Assembly: GCF_007859735.1 (NCBI RefSeq)
Contig: NZ_SIHI01000001.1
Span: forward strand, 2,198,119 to 2,262,118
Direction of reading: 5' to 3'
Length of the DNA stretch: 64,000 nucleotides
DNA from: Thalassoglobus neptunius
GTDB taxonomy: Bacteria > Planctomycetota > Planctomycetia > Planctomycetales > Planctomycetaceae
Shown one piece after another: positions 10,601 to 17,815 of the stretch. The position numbers and the translations under genes were made by a program. Position 1 is the stretch's first letter, and the number at the start of each line of letters is the position of its first letter. The notes beneath the pieces were generated by a model, which saw only the letters and a list, made by a program, of their open reading frames with translations, did no database searches and was not told the origin of the DNA.

Positions 10601-11353
10601 TAGCTGTTCGTACCCGGCCGAACCGACGTTGATTGGATCGGCTTCAGGAAAGAGTTGCTGGTCGAGAATTGTTCCGAGGAGTTGGTCTCCTTCCTCGTTG
10701 TGATGAATCCCATTGATCGTGAATTGGGCACCCGGTTCCTGGCCGAATTCGTCAAGTGTTGGGGAGAACAGATCGAGGAACGGGGCGTCGATTTCTTGAG
10801 CGAGTTCCCGAACCGCATCGCTGTACAGTTTCAGAACGCGGTTGTTCTCTTCGCCATCAGGCAATAGCGGATTGTTGGTTGATTCAAAGGCCATTGGGCT
10901 GACAAGAATAAATCGAGCGGGCCGGTCTGGCTTCGAGTGCGTTTGTTTGGTCTGTTCGAACCAGTTCCGATACTGGTCCTGAAACTTCGCAATCGCCTCT
11001 GGGGAATCACCGGCGAAATGCTCGTTGAAGCCGAAGAAGCAGATGAAAAGTTCCGGCCCGAAAACTTCGATCGGCGTGTCAATTTTCGTGTAGTTGTCAG
11101 GTCGTTGTTGGAGGCCCACTTCATCGGCAGGCCATCCGAAGTTGCGAATGACCAGTTGTTTCTCGGGAAAACGCGTGTGAAGCATCGTCTCGAAGTGGCC
11201 GAACAAATTCATTCGCTCGGCAAGCGATCCGCCCATCAATGCGATGCGCTCGTTGTCGCGGAATTCAAAATTCTCAGGAGGGGCAGCTTGGTTTTCCGCC
11301 GGAAGGAGACAGAGCGTCGTCAGCAAGAAAATGAAGACTTTCATGGTGGGCAT
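7613..11353 (-). CDS. PVC-type SGNH hydrolase / membrane-bound dehydrogenase / cytochrome c fusion
   Basis: A secreted multidomain protein of about 1246 residues typical of planctomycetes and Verrucomicrobia. Order: signal peptide (MKVFIFLLTTLCLLPAENQAA); an SGNH/GDSL-like esterase domain (block I ALMGGSLAERM, then FFGFNEHF and IHHNEEGDQLL); a PVC-type membrane-bound dehydrogenase propeller (from about residue 350); HEAT-like helices; a haem c domain with CSACHQ at about residue 955; and a C-terminal beta-rich discoidin-like domain. The start is the ATG at 11353, preceded by AAGGA at 7-bp spacing; the upstream extension is not protein-like. The role is inferred to be extracytoplasmic oxidation of a carbohydrate or alcohol with electron transfer via haem c. 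The substrate is unknown. Confidence 0.88.
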   Translation of the reverse strand: MPTMKVFIFLLTTLCLLPAENQAAPPENFEFRDNERIALMGGSLAERMNLFGHFETMLHTRFPEKQLVIRNFGWPADEVGLQQRPDNYTKIDTPIEVFGPELFICFFGFNEHFAGDSPEAIAKFQDQYRNWFEQTKQTHSKPDRPARFILVSPMAFESTNNPLLPDGEENNRVLKLYSDAVRELAQEIDAPFLDLFSPTLDEFGQEPGAQFTINGIHHNEEGDQLLGTILDQQLFPEADPINVGSAGYEQLRKVVNDKSWLHLQDYRMLNGWYVYGGRRTWDTETFPGEYAKIRNMVAVRDQYIWDLIAGKEVPPQPDDSTTGEVFIPETMFGTRDEGFRKLREPKTLEYPSPEESISQMSVPEGFEVKLFASEREFPELANPNQMTFDSKGRLWVSCMINYPQWLPGSARPGDKLLILEDTDNDGRADVCKTFYDQLICPTGFEFYEDGVLVVDEPRILFLRDTDGDDVADEVTQVLDGIATDDTHHAMGAWEWSHGGLLYMQEGVSMSTTLETPWGPFRNKGPSGSYILDPKSWKFRHFRTPGYGNPWCMVFDRWGMGIIGDGTNAQQHWTSPLSGYPVSSRRTLQPAFNNEGMRPAVGNEFLFSRHFPNDVQGQFIYACVINMHGMPRFTLHDQAGTAGYDGKRVDDLLDSTDNFFRPVDPQIGPDGALCFGDWCNALIGHMQYSQRDPNRDHEHGRIYRLVHTDTPLIEPALQSDATIPELLNQLTAYELRTRYRARRELRARDEQEVLKAVNDWLKEDRTEEKLCEALWIQESFRQLDPALVNRLMKADDFHARSAVVHAVANEIARYDNAFEIFKTAVRDPHPRVRLEGVRALSFVQTPEALAVSLQVVDQPLDYWIEYTLEHTLQALAPFADSLQGEQSPLANSSDAARKYFEDFILAATPGGKAIRPLAIAQDSEASRRQQQRAIQTLASIRGGKANQGQVVFERVCSACHQLGDLGKQFGPRLDGIGARYSREELITHILYPNDKIAKGYETVQIATVEGKVLNGFILAETDDSLTLGVATDDGKGKQEVIAKEDIDARRDMKASSMPEGLVRTIAPGEFLDLIEFLSDQTGFVIRDDGWIETGLADVGDLRRHGDFEEISRDALLQLGEGFPDHWSQYAHLVLSAVDPGNREFAFHSPNSATKDPAIGIQLAAPSEIRHIEIQNRRNPQFYERARDLAVWISDDGENWKQVWKSSKPAENYVVDLPPGTTGQYVKIGLDGKGILHLNQVVVYGKRQ

Positions 11354-11950
11354 GTGGAAATCCTTGAAGTGGGGTGGGTGTGTTAATCGACCCGGTTCAG
11401 GGGGCAGGGGAGAGCGAGTTCGCGGATCGACCATGCTCTGTTGGGCGTTCGTCCCCGACCGGTCGATGAATGTTTGATTGGTGGACATCCGGGCAGTCTG
11501 TCTCTTCACGCTTCCTTCGGAAAGAGTACCGAGTCGCGGCTGAGACAGCATGTAGGTGCCACGGGAATCCGTCAGTGTTGCACCTGAAATCATGAATCAA
11601 GAGTCGTCGGTTTTCAACGGATCCGGGATCGCCGTCGTCCCAGTCCGCACGTTGCCGATGTTCAACAGATGCCGAATGTCTGTGAGGGTTTCGCTGTGTC
11701 AGCCGTTGGAGAACCTGGTCCCCCAACGGTCACAATCGATACAGTGAGGATGTTGGAAAGAAACGGAAGCGGCACAACCGGTACATTCAGTAATCCCTTC
11801 TTGTCTTTGCCAGGCTCGCGACATTCACTGCCCTTTCAATTTTCCCTGCTTTCTCGTTGGTCGATCATCTCTCTATCACTCAACACTTTCCACTGTCATG
11901 CAGGTCAACACATGGCGGTGAGAAGTATTCCCACTCACCTTTCCTTTTAC
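11354..11950. other. Non-coding region between the PVC cytochrome gene and csrA
   Basis: About 600 bp separating the divergent 11353 (minus) and 12003 (plus) genes, presumably holding both promoters. A 7-bp hairpin (CCGTTGG/CCAACGG) lies at 11703-11729 with no T-tract. Short open frames here have no recognisable sequence. I see no clear sigma-70 promoter, tRNA or other RNA. Confidence 0.35.
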
Positions 11951-12002
11951 CTTACGGACACTGGCACTCAGTCCGGAAAGGTCCCAGCGAGGAGTCAGGA
12001 AG
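11951..12002 (+). promoter_or_regulatory. csrA 5' leader with GGA motifs, possible autoregulatory site
   Basis: The 50 nt before the csrA start contain four GGA triplets (11956, 11975, 11991, 11998). The last two form or adjoin the Shine-Dalgarno (GGAG eight bases before the ATG). The sequence can fold CGGAC (11955) against GTCCG (11971). CsrA proteins bind GGA motifs, often in hairpin loops overlapping ribosome sites, so self-repression is plausible. This is inference; here the first GGA lies in a stem rather than a loop. Confidence 0.45.
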
Positions 12003-12209
12003 ATGCTCGTTCTTTCACGCCACCGAGATGAAAGCATTATGATCGGCGATGATGTCGTCGTTACGATTGTGGACATTCGTGGGGACAAAGTCCGCCTTGG
12101 AATTCAAGCCCCTACAGAGATCCCTGTGCATCGGCAGGAAGTTTATGAAGCCATTCAACGTGAGAAGAACCCGAACAGTCAAGCGACATCGGCAAAGTCG
12201 ACAGCCTGA
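12003..12209 (+). CDS. csrA: Carbon storage regulator CsrA
   Basis: A small dimeric RNA-binding translational regulator, 68 residues. It opens [25 protein letters not shown] and continues KVRLGIQAP and [12 protein letters not shown], matching the CsrA fold strand by strand. The RNA-contacting Leu4 and Arg6 region and the Arg44-equivalent (VHRQEV) are present. The C-terminal tail is Ser/Lys/Ala-rich and variable. It is followed by its own terminator at 12237-12273, so it is probably monocistronic. In other bacteria CsrA controls carbon metabolism, motility and biofilm genes; its targets here are unknown. Confidence 0.97.
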   Translation: MLVLSRHRDESIMIGDDVVVTIVDIRGDKVRLGIQAPTEIPVHRQEVYEAIQREKNPNSQATSAKSTA

Positions 12210-12236
12210 CGGTCGTCGGTTTTCCGTTCACGATAG

Positions 12237-12273
12237 AGGCGTTGCCGTGTCCCCTCACGCGGCAACGCCTTTT
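12237..12273 (+). terminator. Rho-independent terminator after csrA
   Basis: An 11-bp perfect stem (AGGCGTTGCCG with CGGCAACGCCT), a 12-base loop and a short T-run. It is located 27 bp after the csrA stop codon and 38 bp before the next start. Confidence 0.85.
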
Positions 12274-12311
12274 CCCATTTTCCCTTCCAAGTCGGGCAGA
12301 AAAGTCTTGTC

Positions 12312-13454
12312 ATGATCTGGTTCATTGTCGGATGTATTGCCCCGGCATTCTTGATTTCGTTCGTCGTGACCCGAATCGTTCAACGCTACGCCGAAACGTG
12401 GGGCCTTGTCGATCAGCCTGCTGCCCGGAAAGTGCATGTCACGCCGACTCCACTGGGAGGCGGGATCGCGATCTATTTCGGGTTTCTGCTTCCGATTCTC
12501 GCTGCTCAGATCTTTGCAGCTGCCGCGATTCAAGGCTTGATTCCCAGCGACTGGATTCCGGAGTTGCTCAGAGCGCATTTCGAAGGAATCCAGTACCGGG
12601 CTCCGCAATTTTGGACGCTGATGGCGGGGGGAACTGTGCTTGCCGTGATGGGATTGGTCGACGATCGGTTCGGTCTCTCATGGAAGATTCGTTTGGTCGT
12701 TCAATTTCTGGTTGCGGGAATGCTGGTGCTCACCGGGACATCCGCGACGATTTTTGTGTCAGTCCCCTGGTTCGGGATGCTGGTGAGCGTGGTGTGGATC
12801 GTGGTGCTGATCAACTCGCTCAATTTTCTCGATAATATGGACGGCTTAAGCGCCGGGATCGGGCTGATTGCGTCGCTGATGTTTGCGTCTGTGATGTTGA
12901 GCGGAACGAGTGAGCCGCGTTGGCTGGTCGGTGGGGCACTCCTCGTCTTAAGTGGATCGCTGGGAGGATTTCTTGTTTTTAACTGGCCGCCCGCCTCGAT
13001 CTTCATGGGAGATGCGGGAAGCACATTTCTCGGGATGATGCTCGCCAGCCTCACGCTTCTGGGGACGTTTTACGATAGTGGTGTCTCGCAAACACATGTG
13101 ATTCTGGCTCCGTTGTGCATCCTTGCGGTTCCGCTCTACGACTTCACATCTGTCATGCTGATTCGCCTCAGTCAGGGCAGAAGTCCGTTTCAGCCGGACA
13201 AAAGCCACTTTTCTCACCGATTGACAGGCATCGGCCTGAGCAGAACGAACGCGGTTCTCACGGTTCATTTCGCCACGCTCACAACCGGGCTGGGAGCATT
13301 GTTGCTGTATCACGTTGATGACTGGAGTGGAGCGATGCTCGTCATCGCCCTGGTTTTGTGTACGCTCGTGATCGTTTCTATTCTGGAAATGGCGGCGGGA
13401 CGCGCCAACAATCAGGAGAAGCCAAACCCACCCGCTCCGTCTCAGCACAACTGA
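12312..13454 (+). CDS. WecA-like polyprenyl-phosphate GlcNAc-1-phosphate transferase
   Basis: A multi-spanning glycosyl-1-phosphate transferase of the WecA/MraY/TagO family, 380 residues. It would transfer a sugar-1-phosphate from a UDP-sugar to undecaprenyl phosphate on the inner membrane, starting synthesis of a surface polysaccharide. Diagnostic motifs are DQPAARKVHVTPTPLGGG at the N-terminus, VDDRFGL, NFLDNMDGLSAG (catalytic Asp), FMGDAGSTFLG and the HFSHRL loop near the C-terminus (PDKSHFSHRL), which fits the WecA rather than the MraY subgroup. The ATG has only a weak ribosome site. The next gene starts 10 bp downstream and may be co-transcribed. Confidence 0.92.
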   Translation: MIWFIVGCIAPAFLISFVVTRIVQRYAETWGLVDQPAARKVHVTPTPLGGGIAIYFGFLLPILAAQIFAAAAIQGLIPSDWIPELLRAHFEGIQYRAPQFWTLMAGGTVLAVMGLVDDRFGLSWKIRLVVQFLVAGMLVLTGTSATIFVSVPWFGMLVSVVWIVVLINSLNFLDNMDGLSAGIGLIASLMFASVMLSGTSEPRWLVGGALLVLSGSLGGFLVFNWPPASIFMGDAGSTFLGMMLASLTLLGTFYDSGVSQTHVILAPLCILAVPLYDFTSVMLIRLSQGRSPFQPDKSHFSHRLTGIGLSRTNAVLTVHFATLTTGLGALLLYHVDDWSGAMLVIALVLCTLVIVSILEMAAGRANNQEKPNPPAPSQHN

Positions 13455-13464
13455 CAAGGCCGTA

Positions 13465-14163
13465 GTGAACTATTTTACCCATGCTGTTCCGTTCCTCGGC
13501 TCGGACCTTTATGTCGTCGGTACCAGCATTCCAGACATGCTGGCTGTCGTGGATCGTCGGGCACGGCTTCGTCTCAAAGCTGTTGATCGCCGTATTGGTG
13601 TCGTCCAGCAATCGCCCAGCGACGTCGCGGAGCACGAACTTCTGAGCGGAATTCGCCAGCATCTTCTTGATGACCGCTGGTTTCATGGGACCGAAGGGTT
13701 TTATTCGGTCACCGCCAAGCTGGGGGAAGAGTTTCGAAGCGTATTGCCAGAGGCAGATTCGTGGAGGTGTGGATTTTTGGGACACCTTGTGATGGAGCTG
13801 CTCCTCGACGATGTGCTAATTGAACTCGATCGGTCTCGACTGGAAGCGTTTTACGAGAGTTTTCAACGCGTCGATCACTCGTACGTTCAGGCGATTGTCT
13901 CCAGTGTCGCCACACGGGAAGTGCCGGATCTGGCGAGGTTTCTGGGGCTCTTTCTCAACGAGCGTTTTCTTGATGACTACGCAAACGATGAACGGCTTCG
14001 CTTCCGACTCAATCAAGTCATGAAACGTGTGAAGCTCGATCCGCTTCCGGAGTCTGTCTTTCCGGTCCTCGAGTTTGGCCGCGGCCTCGTCAAAGAAAAC
14101 GTGGCTGCGCTTCTCCCTCTTGAGATGTTTCCCAATCGCGACGTGCTCGGCGATCTCTCGTAA
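13465..14163 (+). CDS. Conserved hypothetical, possibly a helical metal-dependent hydrolase
   Basis: A soluble protein of 232 residues starting at a GTG with AAGG five bases upstream, 10 bp after the WecA-like gene. It has an ordered set of His/Asp motifs: MNYFTHAVPF at the start, GTSIPDMLAVVDRR, GIRQHLLDDRWFH near residue 75 and FLGHLVMELLLDDVLIEL near residue 110. The order recalls acyl-carrier-protein phosphodiesterase (AcpH) or zinc phospholipase C-type helical bundles. I infer only a general resemblance and would not assign a substrate. No signal peptide or transmembrane helix is visible. Confidence 0.7.
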   Translation: MNYFTHAVPFLGSDLYVVGTSIPDMLAVVDRRARLRLKAVDRRIGVVQQSPSDVAEHELLSGIRQHLLDDRWFHGTEGFYSVTAKLGEEFRSVLPEADSWRCGFLGHLVMELLLDDVLIELDRSRLEAFYESFQRVDHSYVQAIVSSVATREVPDLARFLGLFLNERFLDDYANDERLRFRLNQVMKRVKLDPLPESVFPVLEFGRGLVKENVAALLPLEMFPNRDVLGDLS

Positions 14164-14486
14164 CGACGCTGCGTTTCTGCTGCAGGCGATTTGCAATTGG
14201 TAGTGACTGTCGTTTCCACTGTAAGTGTTGACTCGACATCTGCGCGGGGCACCGGGGTCTCCCCAGGTGCGAAGACAGACATATCCCGACGAATCCACGA
14301 GAATGGTACGAGTCGGATCTTCCACAAAGCTGACTGTTCAATTCATATGAAGATTCGCCAACCCTTTCGTAAGTGGTTTTGACACCCTAAACTTTCGTCA
14401 ATCTCAGCGCGTCTGATTCGAAGAACGCGCATTGGACTCGCGGTCACATCCAACCTTCGTTTCGATATTCATGGTAAGGCACGGAC
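14164..14486. other. Intergenic region upstream of the pilus/secretion cluster
   Basis: About 320 bp with no supported gene. A compact hairpin lies at 14249-14270 (GCACCGGGG, loop TCT, CCCC-A-GGTGC with one bulge) without a T-run. A TTGACA hexamer occurs at 14379-14384, but no good -10 box lies at the right distance. The promoter of the downstream cluster is probably here but is not identified. Confidence 0.35.
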
Positions 14487-16187
14487 ATGGCAGGGAATGA
14501 TTGGCTCCAACAGTTTGTGGACGACGACACGATCAGTGCGGACCAGCTTGCCGAAGCGATCAACGTCGCTCAGGCCGGTGGAATCATGCCGGAAGATGCT
14601 CTTGTCAAACTCGGCTACGTCGACGAGTCACGAATCGCCGAAGCCAAGGCGAACGCTTTCGGATTCAATTTCACCGACCTCGACAATCTCGAAATTCCGG
14701 CGGCCATCATCGAGTTGGTCCCCGAATCGGTCGCTCGTGAAAACACGTGTGTTCCGGTTGAATTTATGGGGGAACGACTGGTCGTCGCTGTTGTCGACCC
14801 CATGAACTTCGAGGTGATGGAGAAGCTGAGGTTCATTCTAAATAAAGATGTCGAGTTGACGATGGCCTCGAAAGAGTCCATCAACGAGTCGATCAATCGA
14901 CACTACGGCGGTTCAGAAACGGAATCTGTGGACTCAATGCTGATGGAGTTCACCGAAACAGCGATCGACTTCACGGAGACCGATCTCACCTCCGCCGAAG
15001 CGGATGCTTCGGATGAGGAGTCGTCGCCAATCGTTCGGCTGGTGAATCTGATTATCACAGAAGCAGCGAATATGCGGGCGAGTGATATTCATGTCGAACC
15101 ATTCGAGGACCGGATTCGAATTCGGTATCGGATCGACGGCGTCCTCGTTGAGCGGGACAGCCCTCCGCGACGATTGCTCGCTGCACTGACCTCGCGTTTA
15201 AAGGTGATGGCGCGAATGGACATCGCTGAAAAGCGTCGACCTCAGGATGGTCGAATCAAAACGCGAGTCGGCGGGAAAGAGATCGACTTGCGAGTGAGTG
15301 TTCTCCCGACCAACCACGGTCAGGCGATCGTTCTTCGAATTCTGGATCGAGACAATATTAAGGTCGGGATTCGAAATCTGGGCTTCAGCGAAGAGAACTA
15401 CCGAAGATTTCAAAACATTATCCGTCGCCCGAACGGAATCTTTCTGGTGACAGGTCCTACGGGAAGTGGCAAGACCACGACGCTCTACAGTGCTCTCGGA
15501 GAACTCAATCGGCCGGACAGAAAGATCATCACCGCGGAAGATCCGGTGGAGTACTACCTGCCCGGGATCAATCAGGTCGAAGTGCGGCACAATATCGGGC
15601 TCGATTTTGCCCGGATCATTCGTGCCATGCTGCGACAGGCGCCGAACGTGATTCTCGTCGGTGAAATCCGCGATACCGAGACCGGAGAAATGGCAATTCA
15701 GGCTTCTTTGACTGGACACTTGGTTTTTAGTACTCTTCACACGAACGATGCGCCCGGTTCTATTACACGATTGATCGATATGGGTGTTCAGCCATTTCTT
15801 GTCGCTTCGAGCCTGATGGCCGTGATGGCCCAGCGTCTGATTCGTGTGGTCTGTTCCAAGTGCGGAACGTCATATCAGCCCGATCAAGAAGAACTCGACT
15901 TCTTCGAACTCTCACCGGAACAGTTGGAATCTGCGAACTTCCGACACGGGACAGGTTGTGCCAATTGTCAGCACACAGGGTTTCGCGGTCGAAAAGCTGT
16001 GTTCGAATTGATGATGATGAATTCCACAATTCGAGACATGGCGTTCCGGAGTGAGCCAGCTCAGAATATTCGTCGGCAAGCACGCCTGTTTGGTATGAAA
16101 TCTCTGGATATGGACGCAATCGACAAGGCTCTCGAAGGAGTCTCGACTCTCAGCGAAGCGTACAAGTTGCGAACAGGAGGCCACTAG
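14487..16187 (+). CDS. PilB/GspE-type assembly ATPase (first copy)
   Basis: A cytoplasmic hexameric ATPase that powers pilus or pseudopilus assembly, 566 residues. The N-terminal GspE/MshEN-like domain (about residues 1-150) is followed by an acidic linker. The catalytic part has the Walker A GPTGSGKTTT (about residue 322), the Asp box AEDPVEY, Walker B ILVGEIRD and the His box STLHTND. The zinc tetracysteine CSKC...CANC follows. This is the first gene of a plus-strand run with pilT, a second pilB, pilC and prepilins. Its N-terminus matches the LG-rich MshEN start consensus less well than the second copy. The next gene follows after about 350 bp. Confidence 0.93.
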   Translation: MAGNDWLQQFVDDDTISADQLAEAINVAQAGGIMPEDALVKLGYVDESRIAEAKANAFGFNFTDLDNLEIPAAIIELVPESVARENTCVPVEFMGERLVVAVVDPMNFEVMEKLRFILNKDVELTMASKESINESINRHYGGSETESVDSMLMEFTETAIDFTETDLTSAEADASDEESSPIVRLVNLIITEAANMRASDIHVEPFEDRIRIRYRIDGVLVERDSPPRRLLAALTSRLKVMARMDIAEKRRPQDGRIKTRVGGKEIDLRVSVLPTNHGQAIVLRILDRDNIKVGIRNLGFSEENYRRFQNIIRRPNGIFLVTGPTGSGKTTTLYSALGELNRPDRKIITAEDPVEYYLPGINQVEVRHNIGLDFARIIRAMLRQAPNVILVGEIRDTETGEMAIQASLTGHLVFSTLHTNDAPGSITRLIDMGVQPFLVASSLMAVMAQRLIRVVCSKCGTSYQPDQEELDFFELSPEQLESANFRHGTGCANCQHTGFRGRKAVFELMMMNSTIRDMAFRSEPAQNIRRQARLFGMKSLDMDAIDKALEGVSTLSEAYKLRTGGH

Positions 16188-16543
16188 GTTGTGTCCAGAT
16201 TGCGACGAAATCTCCTCGATACTGTTGCTCGCGAGCGTCAAAGTTGTCGAGGTGTGTCGTCGTTGTGAGTTTTTGGTTTTGGTTTGGGGTCATTTTGACG
16301 TTACTCGATTAGGGAGGAGGGTGTCGAAAGTTGTCGTCGGGATGAGCGCCGGTTCGTTTGTTCGCAGAGCAGGACTGGTGAGCCAGTGTTGTTCGCCGGG
16401 CAGTTCAACGGGCGTGCTCAGATCGGACTCTGGTCAGCATTCTGGCGGTCAAATTCGCATTCTGCATTCTTGATATCGATAATTCCCTCGCTGTGGGCAT
16501 CACGCCTCAGCGATCCAGTTCACATCACGAAGGTCAATATTCG
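16188..16543. other. Intergenic gap between the pilB-like and pilT genes
   Basis: About 350 bp. An open frame spans 16189-16473 but has low-complexity Val/Ser/Arg composition, no family resemblance and no ribosome site, so I do not call it. No terminator or structured RNA is recognised. Confidence 0.35.
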
Positions 16544-17662
16544 GTGACAATTCAGATCGACAAACTGTTGGAGACAGTGGTCCGAGAACGCGTGAGTGAT
16601 TTGCATCTCACGACGGGACAGCCTCCAGTTGTTCGCCTCTCCGGGCGAATGCAACGTTTGGACACGAAATCGCTCGAGCCCGCAGATACCGTGGCTCTGA
16701 TGAAGAGTATTACCCCGGAGCGAAACCAGCAGGAACTCCAGGAAGTTGGGGGAACGGACTTTGGTTTTGCGTTCGGTGACAAAGCGAGATTTCGCGTTGC
16801 TGTGTTTAAGCAGCGTGGTCAAGTCGCACTCGTGCTCCGGCGAATTCCCAACGAGTTTCTCACCTTCGAGCAACTCGGGTTGCCGCCGATTATCTCCGAG
16901 TTGATCTCACGACCTCGTGGACTCTTCCTCGTGACCGGTCCGACGGGAAGTGGAAAGACGACGTCGCTGGCGAGTATGATCAACTGGCTCAATGATCATG
17001 AGCAGCATCACATCATTACTCTCGAAGACCCGATTGAGTATTACCACGACCATAAGAAGTCCACGATTAACCAGCGTGAAGTCGGTGTCGATGTCCCGAA
17101 CTTCCCGGAAGCACTCCGCCGGGCTTTGCGTATGGACCCCGATGTGATTCTCGTGGGGGAAATGCGAGACCTTGAAACCATTTCGTCTGCGATCACAGCG
17201 GCGGAAACGGGGCACGTGGTCTTTGGAACGCTTCACACGACCGGTGCTCAAGGAACCGTGGATCGTATCATCGACGTGTTCCCGACGAGCCAGCAGGAAC
17301 AGATCCGAACGCAGTTGTCCGCTGCGATTATCGGGATTTTGAGTCAGGCTCTCCTTCCCCGTATTCCAAAGGGGCTGGTGGCTGCTTACGAGATGCTGGT
17401 CGTGACTCCGGCGATTGCAAACCTCATCCGTGAAGCGAAGACGTTTCGTATCAACTCTTCGATTCAGACAGGCCGGAAGTACGGAATGCAGCTGCTCGAC
17501 GATGCGTTGTACGACCTCTGGGCCAAAGGCTTGTGTGAAGAGCGGGACGTGGTTGTTCGATCCAACAACCCGGGAGAAATTCGTGCCCGAATCGCCAACG
17601 CCAAGCATGGTGAGATCGACGATGAAGAGGAAGATGATGAGGACGAGTGGGAAGATGATTGA
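16544..17662 (+). CDS. pilT: PilT-type twitching/retraction ATPase
   Basis: A PilT-family ATPase that depolymerises type IV pili, about 372 residues from the GTG at 16544 (MTIQIDKLLETVVRERVSDLHLT). AAGG lies about 11 bases upstream; a GTG at 16493 is in frame but has no ribosome site and adds non-conserved sequence. Motifs: ASDLHL-like SDLHLTTGQPPVVRLSG, Walker A GPTGSGKTTS, Asp box LEDPIEYYH, Walker B ILVGEMRD, His box GTLHTTGA, and TPAIANLIRE, the AIRNLIRE signature of retraction ATPases. It lacks the zinc tetracysteine, as PilT does. The C-terminus is an unusual highly acidic tail of about 15 residues. Its presence favours a retractable pilus over a pure secretion pseudopilus. Confidence 0.93.
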   Translation: MTIQIDKLLETVVRERVSDLHLTTGQPPVVRLSGRMQRLDTKSLEPADTVALMKSITPERNQQELQEVGGTDFGFAFGDKARFRVAVFKQRGQVALVLRRIPNEFLTFEQLGLPPIISELISRPRGLFLVTGPTGSGKTTSLASMINWLNDHEQHHIITLEDPIEYYHDHKKSTINQREVGVDVPNFPEALRRALRMDPDVILVGEMRDLETISSAITAAETGHVVFGTLHTTGAQGTVDRIIDVFPTSQQEQIRTQLSAAIIGILSQALLPRIPKGLVAAYEMLVVTPAIANLIREAKTFRINSSIQTGRKYGMQLLDDALYDLWAKGLCEERDVVVRSNNPGEIRARIANAKHGEIDDEEEDDEDEWEDD

Positions 17663-17815
17663 TTTCCGGCTTGCTGTTGTGTTGTAGGCCGAGTTCGTTT
17701 CCATCAATCCGTCGTCAGCGCCGCTGGAACTGTCTTCGTGAAAGGCAGTCAGCAAGTGAACATCTCCCGAAACTGAATCCAACTCCAAGTCAGACATTGA
17801 GCCAGGAAGCCACAT

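Noticed and set aside
13816..14325. A 169-codon minus-strand open frame opposite the end of the conserved hypothetical
   Set aside because: Most of it is antisense to a better-supported gene; the remaining 160 bp has no domain or ribosome site.
14378..14410. A sigma-70 promoter before the pilus cluster
   Set aside because: TTGACA is present but nothing resembling TATAAT lies 16-18 bp downstream.
16189..16473. A possible small gene between the pilB-like and pilT genes
   Set aside because: Biased composition, no ribosome site and no recognisable motif.
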